64,000 bases of DNA, from contig JAKJXP020000019.1 of NCBI GenBank assembly GCA_022225965.2, positions 124,001 through 188,000 on the forward strand. Direction: 5' to 3'. Below are positions 32,966-45,990 of the stretch, in pieces. Source of the stretch: Diatrype stigma. Lineage: Eukaryota > Ascomycota > Sordariomycetes > Xylariales > Diatrypaceae. Each line of letters starts with the position of its first letter. Position 1 is the first letter of the stretch. Below the pieces are notes generated by a model. The model saw only the letters and a program-made list of their open reading frames with translations. It had not been told where the DNA came from and ran no database searches. The position numbers and the translations under genes are program-made.

Positions 32966-35743
32966 ATACAATCCATCGACGGCTAAACCCCCCCCCCCCC
33001 TCACGATCACAGAGGCATCAACATCTCAACCTCCACATTTCAACCTCGTACTTTCGAAATCCAAGGCAAATGTAAAGCAAAGACGCTTGTGCTCTTCTAG
33101 ACTTCACCTAGTTCGGCCAGTTTTGAAGCCATTGGCGTCTGCCTCTGACTCCGCTTCGCTTTCTACTTGCACTACTTGCTCCTTCGCCCCCTGAGAGGCA
33201 AACTCAATATTTGTTCACTGTTAGAGCAATGCCACCAAGTCACTGTCTCGTTTTACTAGAGATTGTTTGGTTCACCGTAATCTCTGGAATATCGTGGGGG
33301 TCTCTGTAATCGCTGCTCGCTCGTAGAAATTGATTGATAGTAATCCGAAGCCGCACCAGAAAAGGGGGCGGGCGGGCCGGGGAGAGGAGAGGGCAGAAGA
33401 GAAAAAGAGCAATGAAGCCTTCGTGTACATCGTTATCTATCTCAGTGCATACACGTGATGTATTTCCAAACGGTAATAGCCTCTTCCTACAGCAGTGATC
33501 ATAGGTTTGATCTGCCAATTGTTACTAGTGGCCGACCTGGTGGTGGGGTGCAGTGACTGCCCATGCCACGGATGACTCCGTTCAGCATCACCATCTTGCA
33601 AATGCGAATACGATACCATGGGACCTCATGAGGCTCAACTCCTTCGCCCACCCCCACCAAACTGACCTTAAAGCTTGCCATGACAACCCTCACTTCCGTT
33701 GCCCAGTTACTGATTCTCTGGCCTACGTTAGCCTCAACTGCATTGACCTTTCTGTCTTATGACTGGGCCTTCCCATCACAATACAATAGTCACTAGTGGC
33801 CACCATCATCTAACCTCAAAATTCTGGTTGCTGAAACTTCTTCCAAGGGTATCTATCATCGCCCCATGCGCACTGACTGCTGGTTCCATGTGCGTTCAGC
33901 CAGCTTGTCTTCATACTGTATCTGGCACCTAGAGGGCATCTACCTTTCTACCTTTCCATCACATGTACATTCAAGAAGTACTTCGTCCACCTATTAGTCC
34001 GCTGCCTCAGGTACCTACCTACCTGCTTGAACGCGTGCCCAGCCACTTACTTGCACACCCAAATCCTTTTCTACCCTTGTGGCCATCCCACTTCTTGTTC
34101 AAAACAAGTTCATATTTTTCACGAGACTGTCTTGCTGGCTGGCTAATCACGCCAGCTCAGTTCAGTTCCTTTCTTCCTTCGCAGTCCTGATCCTTACCAC
34201 TTGACAGGAATCCAATTCACGCGACTGATTGGACTGCGTGCATACTCTCACCTAGGTAGGCTTCTCCCAGTCACCCTATCCTATTGTCCTCCAACCCGTT
34301 CCCCAAATTCCAGTCCACCCTTACTTCTCCCTTCAAGTCACAACTCTTCCTCCAGAGCTTGCCTTCTACCAACTCACCACCATTCAAGATTTACCCATCC
34401 GCCCAGTCTTGACCAAACAACTCTCTGAATCCCATCAACAGTTAACGGCATCGATCATTATCATCATCATCCGCCATCAAAGGTACGTCTTCTTCACCTT
34501 GTCCCGCTGGCTGCTTTCTACAGCCTCAAGAGCGACCATCTCGAGATTCCCATCTCTGCCATTCCAAGTTGAAGCACCGCTTCCGGCAGTACCTTCCCGT
34601 CTGACTGGTGCCCCGTACCTCTGAAGACGCGCCCCAAGTGACTGACTACCCAAAGCCTTCCCCTCCTTTGACGCTTGGGAGCCTCTCTGCCAGATTGCCA
34701 CCATCCTCCTCGCGTTTTCTCGCGTCCCTTACGCGTTCCACCACGCGTCCCATATCGTCCTTGATCGCATCCTTCCTTATCTTCCCCCAGGTTGATACGT
34801 CCATCGCGTGCTCTTGCCCGCTTTATCTATCTACGAGGGGTTGAAAACCCCTCCTCCTGGTATTGCAAGTTCCCAAGACCGTTCACAAACAAACCCGCCA
34901 CCTTTCCACCTTCCTAGAACCAACCAACCTTCTTCCAATACAACTTCTCTACCGCTTTCCACAACCCGTTGTCATCCCGGCTTATTCGGACGTTCCATTT
35001 CTTAATCGGACTACGCCGTTCCTGACAATCTCAACCGCAGAACCTTGACGCTACTATTATTCGGATATCCTCAGGTAGCCCCTCCTCCTTTTCAACACAA
35101 AACATTCCATATCTTTAGGTGAATTGAGATTTCTGTTCTTTGCCTCTCCGCGTGACTTCCTGTTGGTGGCAGATTCTAGCTTCACTTTGACCTCTTCTGT
35201 ACCTTTGGGGCGTGGAAGTCATATTTTGACATCAGTCATTCCCTTCCCTAGCCTGACTACCACAACTTCCTTCCACTCAACACCAGCCAAGTTCCTCGAC
35301 ACCACCATACTTCACCTTTCGGGCGGGTGTCATCTTCTACTTCCTTCCTTCCTTCTTTCCTTCCTCCTTTACTTCTTGCAGACTTCCTCAATATCCGCAA
35401 CTGCCATTTATCTTCCGCCCTCCCAACCCATCCCACTTCATCTCTGTGTCTGGCACACTCCATCCCCAACTTACGACACCCCAACTTCATTCTTTACTTA
35501 ACGACTACGTACTCGCGTACAACTTCACTACCTATTGATACCCTTGACATACATACATGCCTACATACCTGATCAACTAGCTCCTGACCCTTCCACTTCT
35601 TACCTATTGTCTACCACCTCTACCACCTGTCGATGATCCCGCTAACATCGTATCCTCTCTCTTCTTTCCAGCCAGCAACCATCAATCGTACTCTGACCAG
35701 GCCAAACCTGTTTGTTTGATCTGCTCTGATCCAGCTGAACACC
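32966..35743 (+). promoter_or_regulatory. Long pyrimidine-rich upstream region of the RRM-protein gene
   Basis: From about 33.9 kb to the ATG at 35744 the + strand is strongly C/T-rich with many short open frames, as in fungal promoters and long 5' leaders. Possible leader-intron signals include GTACGT near 34482 and AG near 34791. No coding sequence is supported; a C-run lies near 32990. Confidence 0.45.
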
Positions 35744-38700
35744 ATGGATCCGCGATCCAACAACAAGCCCTTCGGGGTCAACGAGGCGGGCAAGCCGTCC
35801 CCGCTGGTCCAGCGGGCCATCGACCGGCGCCGCCTGAGAAAGCCGGTCCATGAGCCGAGCACCGGCACCCTGTCTTCTGACAACGACAACGCCGGCGGTG
35901 GAGTCTCGCTTCGCCCATACAAGGCCAAGCCCGCAGCGGTTATGGCTGCCACTGCCAAAAGAGACTCTAGTGCCGCCGCCGCCGAGGTCGCGGTTGCTAA
36001 GCCCAATGGTGTTTCCATTGCCCCGGAGGGGAACGGTCACAAGCCCAAGCTGTCGATCAGCTCCGTCTTCTCCCAACAATCTCCTCCTGAAGACCATACT
36101 GCCAGTGTCGGCAGCGGCAATGACCACGGCCAGCACCAGCACCAGGTGGCAAAGCCGTCCGTCAAGTCGAACTTGACTGCCAGTGCCAAGGCGTTCGTGC
36201 CTCACTTCGCCCCTTATAAAACGAAGTCACCACGCACTGCTTCCCCGCAGATCTACTGCGACATCGACGCCATCAACCCAGCCGGAGCAAAGGCCGGAGA
36301 CATGGACATGGATTCTGGTGAGAAGTCTGTCGACAGCGCATTTTTGTACAGCCCCCAACCCGCCTGCGAGCGCGAAGATGCGTTCGCGATGCAGTTTGCA
36401 GACAGCCACAAGCTCTTGGGCCTGGTGCGCCCTGCCACCAACAACGACGGTGCCGGCGCCTCTACCCCGGGCCATAACGGCCTTGCCCCCCAAGGTTCCC
36501 ATCAGCTGTTCGGCGCTGCTAGTCCGATCATGACGACCGCTACGCCATCCGCAGTTGTGGTTTCGTCGTCGCCTACTCGTGGCCGGGGTTTGGGCTACGC
36601 CGGGAATGGATTGCTGACTCCCCGCTCCGACTCCGTCACTCGTCCCATCGCCCAGCAGCCGCAGCAGCTGGGGGCGTCCACCTCTGTGTCTAGCTGGGTG
36701 AAGCAACGCCTGGCCAACAATACCTCACTCGGCTCGTCCAGCCCTATGACTCAGATGGATGACAAGTACGGTCCGCAGGGTGGTGGTCCTCCTCCCCCTC
36801 CTCCCATGGCAAAGGCTGGTCTGGGCGACATCCCGGGCACTCCTGTGAGCGGCTTGCAGATGACCAACACCTGGACTGGTCAGTACTCGCCCGGCCATAA
36901 CTCGCCCAGCCGCCTCAACGGACTCGGTGGTAGAACGCCTAACATTACCAACCTCAGCTACAACAAACCATATGCCCAGCGTCTACCACCAACGACGAAG
37001 GCAACGGAGAAGGACCTGGCCGATTGCAGACAGCATCTTATTAACTTTGCCACGCAGTCTCCTTTGACCAATGGCATTACTACCACGGCCGATGCTGGCG
37101 CCTACTCCCCTGTCCCGACTGGATACCGCGCGGGCCTCCCTGGCAGCGCTTCAGAGAGCGCCCTTTTCTACTACAACCTGAGACAGCCGACCACTCCAAG
37201 CCGCCGCGATGATATCAACGGAAATAACAACCAGGTCATGATCGCGCCTGCGCTTTCTCCTGTCGCCACGGGTTACGGTGACGTTGACGTTGACGTCCAT
37301 GAGGAGGCGGTTGTCTTCGAGGCTCCTAGCATGGAGATCCGAAAGATGCGTTCGCCCGAGCTCAACGAGCTCGTTGGTGCGTCTGGTGTCCCGTCTCTGG
37401 CGCGCCTCAGAGGACATGCGTTCCCGTTTGAGCCGAGTGGTGGTATGAAGGCGAAGCGAGGCGAGGGTGTCGTGCATTATATCAATGTGAGTTTTTCCAG
37501 TTTATTTGAATTCTTCATCCCCAAACCCTACTTCCCCCCTGTTTCCGGGTAAATTTGTGCCGTGTCGTGCTGCTTCTGTTTGTCAATTCGCTAATAAATC
37601 ATCTTCTCTTTTTGTAGATTCCCTTCGACCTCCAAAACTCCAATCTCATGGCACACGTAGGCAAATCGACCAAGATCCTGCACCCAGTTCTTGAGGGGAT
37701 CCATATCACCATGGAGAACGTGACGGGCAAGACTGGTGAAGCGTATGTTGAGATGGTGGGTATGAAGGATGCCCTGGACCACGTGGAGCGCTTCCGTAAA
37801 CGCCAGTTGGAAGGTCATGTAGACCGCCTAGGCGACCGTCCCGTTGAGATGGAGATCTCCAGTCCCGATGCTTTACTTAAGGCTGTGTTCAAAGCCGGCT
37901 CGACCGGTGTTGAGTGGCGCGGTGGTAACCCTACGATTAAGGACCCTCCTTTGGGCCAGAATTATGGTTACTTCAAGACATTCGTCCCTACTGAGGACCT
38001 GACCATGCTTCTCAAGCACGCTGAAACTCAAGTAAGTTCCATCTTTCGTAACTTAATACTTTCCTCCCTCATTTCTCTTGCCATCTCTTCGTCTCCCCCT
38101 TCTGTCAGATCCACTCCCACAGCACGCATATGCAATTTCACTAACACTCGCGCCCCCCATCCGCAGACGACTTTCAACAAGCAGTGCCCCGAGCGCCCTT
38201 ACGAGTGCATGATCAGCATCCTGGTGCTGATGCCGTGGACGGCGACGGAGCTTATCACGATCAAGACGCGCAGCCAAATCTACCAAACGGTGGTGGATTT
38301 GCTCAAGCTTTTGCAGCGGGCCATTGCGGACAAGAAGTCGGAGAACCGTCTCACACCGCAGCTGTTCAACCGCCTGGCGAAGTCTGCTATGCTCTGCCCT
38401 GGATTCACGCCGCTTATGAAGGACAATATCGCCGTCCTAGCCAATATCAGCGAAGAGGAAACCTGCCGTGGGTACAACCAGCCACGTTTCGCCAACATGT
38501 GGCTGCACCAGTATGGCCTTGTGGTGCGTCCTGGTGCTCCGCTGGATGTGATAGAGGTAAGCTCACACCCTGCCCTCTCTTCTTCCACACTTGTCCTATA
38601 CCACCTACCAATCATTTACCTTGTTTCGCCCTTTCCCTGCAAAATTGAAGACTAACGGGTTCCACAACAGTACTACATCGCGCTCATCCGCGAGGAGACG

Positions 38701-39009
38701 CAAAGAGTGGTAGACGAGCTGCCCATGGGCGAGAGACAGGAGATCCAGAAGATGGCCGAGAGCACCAACGGATACTGGGGCTATTTCTGGCGTGAGATCA
38801 ACTATCCCAAGGGGCCTGCATTCGACAACATGACCCTAGCCGAGGCAGCCCGGCGAGAGCTGAACACCATCGATGCCATTCTCCAACGCGCCGTTGCTCG
38901 ACATGCCAATCGTGGTGGCCGTCCTCGTGCGGGTTCTCGCATCGCTGCCCAGCCGTCCCTGCGCAGCTACAACCCCTACGAAATGCTAGACAACATCTCG
39001 GCAGTCTGA
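35744..39009 (+). CDS. RRM-like RNA-binding protein, conserved in filamentous ascomycetes
   Basis: Four exons: 35744-37486, 37618-38031, 38167-38556 and 38671-39009. All three introns (131, 135 and 114 nt) are phase 0 with GTGAGT, GTAAGT and GTAAGC donors; the last has an ACTAAC branch. Protein 961 aa. The start ATG has a strong CACCATGG context. Residues 1 to about 570 are low-complexity, rich in Ser, Pro, Ala and Gly with a GGGPPPPPPM stretch, probably disordered. From about 576 an alpha-beta-plait (RRM-like) domain begins with VVHYINIPFDLQNSNLMAHV and continues GEAYVEM, GDRPVEMEIS. A conserved C-terminal region follows (FNKQCPERPYECMISIL, CPGFTPLMKDNIA, DVIEYYIALIREETQRVV, YWGYFWREINYPKGP). 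I recall similar proteins annotated as RNA recognition domain proteins in Sordariomycetes. An RNA-related role is inferred; targets are unknown. Confidence 0.85.
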
Positions 39010-40551
39010 TCGTTGGCGCGGTCCGATCCATCCTGCGATCTGGCCATTTCTGTTTTGGTCATGCACGATGCCCATACGGTGTGAACCACCTGATCATCGC
39101 GACTGGAATCGCGATCGCAACCGCATAACACATAATGCGGAGGATATAGGCGCACAATCCCGGGCTGATTTTCTTTCCTTTTCTTTCTTATCCCAAACAA
39201 AAGTAACGACGGTCATATGACGAGGATGACACTGACGATGGATCTCTTTTTCTCGATGTACAACAGGATAGTGGATATTCACCCCTCATCTTCCTCGATT
39301 TGAGGCACAGTTGCAGAAGTGGGTAAATGAGGTCAAGAGCTCTTGATGGGGGGGCGAAGTTGGTATCTTCTCGAAGTGGGATCATGGGTCATAATCATCG
39401 ATTATCACTATACTGCCTGTCTTCGCCTGTCTTCGGGATTTGCTGGGGGACAGCTAATCATGTCGCTATTGCTGTCCATGGGAATGAATTGCAAGCTTCT
39501 CATAGAGATGGATTATCATGAGAGGCAGGAAGGAATATGGTTATGGTTGGAGGTGATGGAGCTGGGCGACTTACAGTCACCCATGCATACATACGATAAC
39601 CAACACACCATGTCTAAGAGGGGGCTGGGTCTCCCCGTTTTTCTATTCGGATACCCATTCCTTCCCTCTACGTTATCTTCGTTGCCTTCGGGTGTTTCCT
39701 AATAAAATGATGAAATAATCTTTTGAGTCTTATATGTGAATGTTGTCATTGCGTAGGTCGACAATTGTCTCTATACAAGGAATAGAAGAGCTGAGGTAAT
39801 AAAGTTGCACATCGTCTGATCTCAAGGTACGACGAAGAGATGAAAACTACGAAAGAATGCGAGGATGAGACGAACAGAAGTCAAAAAGAAGGAGCAAATG
39901 TCGTCCAATTAAAGTAATGTATGTAGTTTCGGCTACATCACGTTACGTTACGTATGGCAGGAGCGCTCAAGAGTCAACAGCGCTCCCCCCTACCTTACCT
40001 AGACTGCCTAGCTAGCTAATGCTTATTCGTTGGCCCACTTCTGATACGCCTCAGTAACGTACCCCGCTATCCGAAGCCGTGGCAGGGCTTCTGGGTGGTC
40101 GATGGCGGGTGGTAAGTGGACCTGAGTGGGCGCGAGGCGCGACCCCTCCGCCTTGGCATTCCGTCCTCCACTTCCAGCAACTTCCACCTTCCACCTTCCA
40201 CCACCACGTCGTCCGCCAGTCTGTCAGTTCATCCTTTGAACTTTGGTCCACTTTCACCATAAGCATCGCTGTCATGCAATAAGCCAGACTAACTCCACGA
40301 ACGAATTGGCCCAATTCAATTCCATTCTGCAGCATCGCCATCGTTATTGCCTCGCCCGAATTGACGTCCAGTGTTGCGGGATCTCCGAATCCCGGGAGAA
40401 GCTAGTTTGTCAGCAACATCAACAATAATAACAACAACAACGACAACAACAACAGCAACAGCAGCAGCAGCAACAACATAATAACTATCGTCCGCACGGT
40501 ACCCGATTACCAATTCCCGGTTTTCCGTCGTCTAGATACGTGCCGGCGTAA
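39010..40551. other. Intergenic region and SNX3 5' leader
   Basis: 3' flank of the RRM-protein gene, then the promoter and leader of SNX3. No gene recognised. The leader contains a CAA/CAG tract just upstream of the open frame. Confidence 0.5.
40411..40484. repeat. CAA/CAG/AAT trinucleotide tract
   Basis: Mostly CAA and CAG triplets with some AAT, in the presumed 5' leader of SNX3. Confidence 0.85.
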
Positions 40552-40725
40552 ACAAGCCAGCAAACCGCCAAAACGGCGTCTCCCGACCAAAACCCGGCCG
40601 GCGGTGCGGCCGCCGCAGCCTCGTCCTCCTCGTCCTCCTCCGCAGCTCCGCCCAAGTCGCCCCCCGGCAAAGCGGCATCGTCCCCCTCCTCGCCCCCGGC
40701 CCGCACCAAGAGCCCGACGCACGCG

Positions 40726-41323
40726 ATGCAGCGGCCGCCGATCATGCAGTCGATGCCGGACACGCGGCAGCAGTCGTTCGACGAGATCTACGGCCCCCCC
40801 GAGAACTTCCTGGAGATCGAGGTGCGAAACCCGCGGACGCACGGCAGCTCGTCGCGCAGCATGTACACCGACTACGAGATCGTGTGCCGGACCAACATCC
40901 CGGCCTTCAAGCTGCGCCAGAGCAGCGTGCGCCGCCGCTACAGCGACTTCGAGTACTTCCGCGACATCCTCGAGCGCGAGAGCGCCCGCGTCACCATCCC
41001 CCCTTTGCCCGGCAAGGTCTTCACCAACCGCTTCTCCGACGACGTCATCGAGGGCCGCCGCGCCGGCCTCGAGAAGTTCCTCCGCATCGTCGTCGGCCAC
41101 CCGCTGCTCCAGACCGGGAGCAAGGTCCTGGCCGCTTTCGTTCAGGGTGCGTTCTTTCTCCATCCCCCCCGCCGAGTTTCCTCTAGCAAATGAGCATCTT
41201 CATCTTCAATTTCTCTTCTTTTCCTAAAATGGTTATTTGTTCCTATAAGGGGGATCACGTGTGCTAACAGATATCGACCTGTCTTCTCGAACAGACCCGA
41301 ACTGGGACCGCAATGCCTGGTGA
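40726..41323 (+). CDS. SNX3: Sorting nexin 3 (PX-domain retromer cargo adaptor)
   Basis: Exons 40726-41146 and 41295-41323 flank a 148-nt intron (GTGCGT...GAACAG, branch GCTAAC), giving 149 aa, the normal SNX3/Grd19 size. The PX domain fills the protein: [28 protein letters not shown], then the PI3P-binding [10 protein letters not shown] (R71, Y72), IPPLPGK (92-97), and [18 protein letters not shown]. The last exon adds DPNWDRNAW, the usual SNX3 end. SNX3 binds PI3P on early endosomes and helps retromer return cargo to the Golgi. The ATG at 40726 is the first in its open frame; the frame stays open upstream to about 40552 (Ala, Ser and Pro-rich) with no ATG. An upstream exon could add an N-terminal extension. 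Very GC-rich codon use produces long antisense shadow frames. Confidence 0.93.
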
Positions 41324-42634
41324 CTGCGCCTCTACGAATCGTGGGTTCGCTCCTCGACGACGTCCCATCGCGCCCCGAGAAAGCTCCGAAAGCGACCGCC
41401 GAGGCCGGTACCGGAGGTACAGGCGCTGAAGACGACGCCGAAGAGCAGCGGGGAGACTGACAGGGATTTCCAGTAGTTGTGGGTTGGCTCAGCCCAAAGT
41501 GAGGGAACAAAGGAGGCAGATGGGTCATTTTCTTTTGAGGAAAGCAGGTGGGGCAAACAAAACAAAGGGCGCCGCGGTTGTCCCTCGGATATGTTCCCAC
41601 GCTCTCTCGGACTATGGCGGGTCGGACTATTACGGCAGTGCGGGCGGGAATGATGAATGTTCTTAGTCACATGCTTCCCTCTCTCTTTCTCTCTCTCTAT
41701 CCTCTCTGCATACATACATCTACTAGTGACCGGGGCTGGGACATATCCTGCGGTGGGATTTTTGCGTGCACTTCTTTCATTCCGAAAAGATGAAGCATTC
41801 GGCTGCTGTCCCACAACCGAAGGGCTCGTTTCCTTGTTTTTCGTGTATGCTTGTTATGGATATCCTTGATGAATGATAATAAAATTCCCAGGCGTTGGAC
41901 TGGGCATTCCTCTGCTGCGTTGACATGAATGTAATTCGACATCCTTTTCAGCGGTCTCGACTTCGCATGAGACCAAAGGGAGACCAGAAAGCAAAAAGAA
42001 AAAAATAAATAAAAAAAAGAAAAAAAAAGAAAGAAAGTGTGTGCTGTAGTTATCTTTCTTCAGATCTATCTTGATTCCCGGTTTCCGGCTTCTAGCTTCT
42101 ACAATGTATTTCTGCAGATCCCGAGCTCTATGTGTCCTGGGAGCATCTTTCTGTTCTCTTCTCTTCATGGTCCCATGTCTACCTCAAGGATTCTCATGAT
42201 CCCTCATCGTTTCAATAGGACATGGCCTTTCCACCTAAATGGCGGTGGTCCTATACCAGTATCAGCTGTTGCCTTTCAAGACTCGACGTCTTTCCGGATG
42301 CGAAAGGCCAGACAAAGGAGACAAGGCAAGCCCGATTGCGCCGCCGCGCGCGAGGCTCTTTGGCTGAGAAGCGTGGTCCGAGTCCTTTGTTTCCTGGGCA
42401 TCTAAAACCGAACAATGTGTGATCTAGGAGGTGGGGGGAGACACCAGGTTTTAGTGTCGAGTTGTAACACTATGAATTGACTTGCAAGTGGGAAGAACTC
42501 GAGCCCGTATTTTTCTTTCTCTTCTTCTATAATTGAGCACGGCACGCATTGGGATCTCCTAGCGATAGCAAACGAAACCTCTCAAACCACACCCTATCCC
42601 GTCATTCATAGGACATCGAGCAACAATCTCCATC
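41324..42634. other. Intergenic, no gene
   Basis: 3' flank of SNX3 with an A-rich tract near 41997-42035, then the promoter of the next gene. No recognisable coding frame. Confidence 0.5.
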
Positions 42635-44700
42635 ATGGCGACTTCTTCTCAGGTTGCTGCGAGACGCCGGACTGATTTGTACAATGAATTCTACGGGAAT
42701 ACTTTAAAACTCAATTTCAGTGGAGAGGAAGATGCGCTCCGACACTCCCTGGAATGGGCTTCGAGTTGGATCCAGGTTCGCATGCGGTGGATGCTGGACC
42801 ACCTCAGAGATGGTCACAACGCAAACAATTCTGCTTGGGCGCGGGATGACCGACAGGCAATGATACACAAGGACGCCAACAATTACATACATCGACCAGA
42901 TATCCTGGGGGATGCCTGGTTCGCTTTTACAACTAAGTGCCATGATGTTCCGTCTGAATTGTAAGCCAGATTCCCTAGAGGCCTCGTTTCATTTGTAAGC
43001 TACCTAGTCTCACAGGTTGAGCTGGTGCTAAGCAAAAGGGGTTGGAGGTGGGGGCTTCCGATCTTTGGACCGACCCTCACGGGCACCTTAGAGGCAGAAA
43101 TCATTGACAAGAAGTTTCGACCGCTAACTTTGTCTGGTCCAGTGGATATGAGGGTGTATTTCCAGAATCATTCAACCGCGTTTACGGTATGGAAACGGCG
43201 CCTGCGAGAGAGTTTCGTATGTTTCCCCTCCATGCCTCAGCCGGCAGCAAACATAGAAAGCAGCGAGGCCAAGCAAGCTAACTAACTGATCCTTTTTTCT
43301 ACTATTGTTCCCCCTTCGTGAAGTTAATGCCTGTTCGCGTCAAGACAATATTGGAACGAGAAACATGCAGAATATTTTCCGATTTTGCGCGGCCTTCATC
43401 AACACTTACAAGGAGTGGTGGAGGGATACAGCCGACCAACTATCGAGTCTAAGACACCGTTCCATGCTCAGCGCTCTCGAAGCCACTCAATGTTCACAAA
43501 GCATGGCTGATATAGAAAAAAGTTACGAAGAATTCATAGAAAGGCTGGTGATTTGCCTGAGGGAGCGGAGGGACATGCATCTCCTCACCAACAACAATTA
43601 CACCGAACTAAGAAACAAGTATGCCGAACTAGTGGATTTGGTGCGAACCAGCGTCGTGAACATACATTCAAACAGGACGACCAATGGATTGACAACGTAC
43701 AACCGGAAGGGCTGGGCGCCGTACGATAATCCTAGATCAGTTGGCTTATTTCCAGACCTAGGAGCTTTTCCAGCAATACGACCTATATCTCGGCCGATAT
43801 CGGACTTTGTCTCATTCGTACCTGGGCGCAGGATAGATGACGCGAGCCTCGATACTTTGCCCCCTCCTGCGCACCATCTTGCTGAACACCACAGAAGACT
43901 GCAGGCTGCAAATAACACAGGTGGCGCCGTTCCTCCTGGAGGCGCTGCCCCAGTTCCTCCTTGGGCCGCTGCCCCCGTTCCTCCTTGGGCCGCTGCCCCC
44001 GTTCCTCCAGGAGGAACGGGGCCACCCCCGCCTCCAGGCGGAACGGGGCCACCGCCTCCAGGAGGCAGAGGTGGCCCCAATCAGGCTTCGAAGGCTCTTC
44101 TAAGCTACCCTGGAAGTAGCCATGGTGGTCGAAGTAGTTTCTCAAGCTACAGCGATGATGGGAGTGTTTTTGGGTACTCGCCATCAGCCAGCGCACATCC
44201 CAACGACGCAATCTCCGATGACGAGGAAAGCTTGTCAGGTGTTAGTCTGAGTGGAGAGCCACCTGCCCAAGGCGAGCTCGACGAGTCTTCGGCTGGCCCT
44301 GCCGGCGCCGGACCTTCAATACGTAAGTATTCATGCCGATACCCCGTCTTCCGGGGCCTATTGTGTTACTTCAACCACGGAAAAACAAGGGGGGGGGGGA
44401 GGAGAGGAAGGAAGAAATCCGTTCTCTGCATGACATGCTTTGCTGACCGTCTGAACCCGAGTAGTGTCCGATAGCCTTTTTATTGAAGAACTCGAAGAAC
44501 TTTATGGCACGATTCCCGAAGGTCTGGTTGAACCCCAATCGCCTACGTCCCTGTCGTCAGAAGGGACTGATATAGGCGATGGGGGAAATGTCAACACCCG
44601 CAAGCGCTCCAGGAGTTCATCGCCCGAGTCCGAAGATTCGCAAATCAAGCGGAGAAAGCGAGAGGGATCATCGCGTTATAGTCTGAGGAGCGGGAAGTAA
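42635..44700 (+). CDS. Unrecognised protein with Pro/Gly repeats and basic C-terminus
   Basis: Model: exons 42635-42960, 43033-43216, 43371-44322 and 44465-44700, giving 565 aa in continuous frame. Introns start GTAAGC, GTATGT and GTAAGT. The first acceptor (43032) is the only nearby one that keeps frame, and the second (43370) was also chosen on phase, so these two are less certain. The N-terminal third is mixed and Trp-rich (SLEWASSWIQVRMRWMLDHL; RGWRWGLPIFGP). A probable helical part follows (FINTYKEWWRDTADQL, SYEEFIERLVICLRERRDM). Residues about 356-405 are proline/glycine/alanine repeats encoded by GC-rich tandem DNA. The end is acidic, then basic (RKRSRSSSPESED, IKRRKREGSSRYSLRSGK), which looks like a nuclear localisation signal. 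No domain family recognised; a nuclear role is only a guess. Confidence 0.65.
43925..44075. repeat. In-frame GC-rich tandem repeat
   Basis: Several copies of a roughly 24-bp unit encoding APVPPWAA, followed by GGTGPPPPP-type units. Length is probably variable between strains. Confidence 0.8.
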
Positions 44701-45990
44701 GAGCAGGAGAATAGGGTCAAGGAACAGGAGGGTTCCCGTGTGGCGGAAGATCTCGGATTGGGTTTCAAATGTTTTCTGGGTAGTCTGTTCCATGCCCCCC
44801 CGTAGGCACAAAGGTAACAATTCCTTGAGTCGATAAATATACACCGCGAAATGATACTTGTGAAGTTTTTGGAATAAAGTTTGTGTTGCGAAGTGCGGCG
44901 TTGAGACAACATCTGATGACTGCTGAGTCAAAGTGAGTGTAAGTGACTACCTATACAATGTATGCACCTATATATATATTCAGGTATAATATATATTGTG
45001 AGGTAGGGAAGTAGGTGGGTATCTAGAAAGGGGTTGGCGAGGTGGGGCTTCCCTGCCGAAGCGGGGCGGCGGAGGAGGATAGGATAGGAGTTACGGATGG
45101 GCGTATGTAGTTGTTTTATCTCCGGCTCCCCGACATCTGCGCGGTGGGGCTTTAGCGGGGACTTCGGAATGGACCGACGACTACCGCTTGGTTCCACTTC
45201 ATGATCGCCTCCGGGGGGTCAGAGCTTCGGGCCGGCACGCTTTTCCTATCTTGTCTATCATTAACTAGTACTCTATCGTATAGAGCGGAGGTGCAAGAGC
45301 ATCTGGTGGCCCTCACGGGTGGATCTGTGTATACGGTTCCAACTTCGACTCTGTTCAATTATTGTTCACCTTCACAGAGTCAGCTCGAATATCGCATTGA
45401 TCATCCTTTCGGGGCTGTGTCGGGGGAGAAAACAAGGAGGCGCTTGAAAGTATAAAACAGCCCTTTTGAGGCAGGAGTGGACCAATCTTGTTGGATAGAA
45501 CACAAATGTTGAGAACATGCCGACCGAACGTATAACAACTTAAGCTATGCAAATACAGCGTATCTGGTGGGTATATTATAGCTTCATCATATTGATTAAT
45601 CAAATATATCACAAGACTTTTACAATTTGACAAGGTCCCGGTTTGCATGATGTTCTAGTAGGAATATGCTTGAAAAGTGCAATTTGTGCCATCTGTCTAC
45701 GGACTTGCTAGCTACATGAGTCATTCGTCATTCCTGTTCTTCCTTGCCGAAGCATCTCGTAAGACCTTGGGGTGGCGGGTGGTGAAGGAGAAGCTGCCGT
45801 GATAACTGATGAAGCATGGATGTCTTAAGAAGTGAAGGCGACGACGAGACCAATGACCACCATATCAGCGACTGCGCCACGAAGACCTAATACCAGCTAT
45901 CGATGGCTCGATACGTGACGGGCCCGCAGAGGAAACGACACGTGTGTTGTTATCAGAGATCCCACCAATAGATCGCCTGCTTTGAGCGAC
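44701..45990. other. Intergenic, no gene
   Basis: Between convergent genes. Small frames without recognisable content. Confidence 0.5.

Noticed and set aside
35642..36706. Several minus-strand frames of 100-190 codons
   Set aside because: Shadows of the low-complexity N-terminal half of the RRM-like protein.
40507..41163. 218-codon minus-strand frame opposite SNX3
   Set aside because: Shadow of the GC-rich SNX3 codons; low-complexity Ala/Gly/Arg product and no domain.
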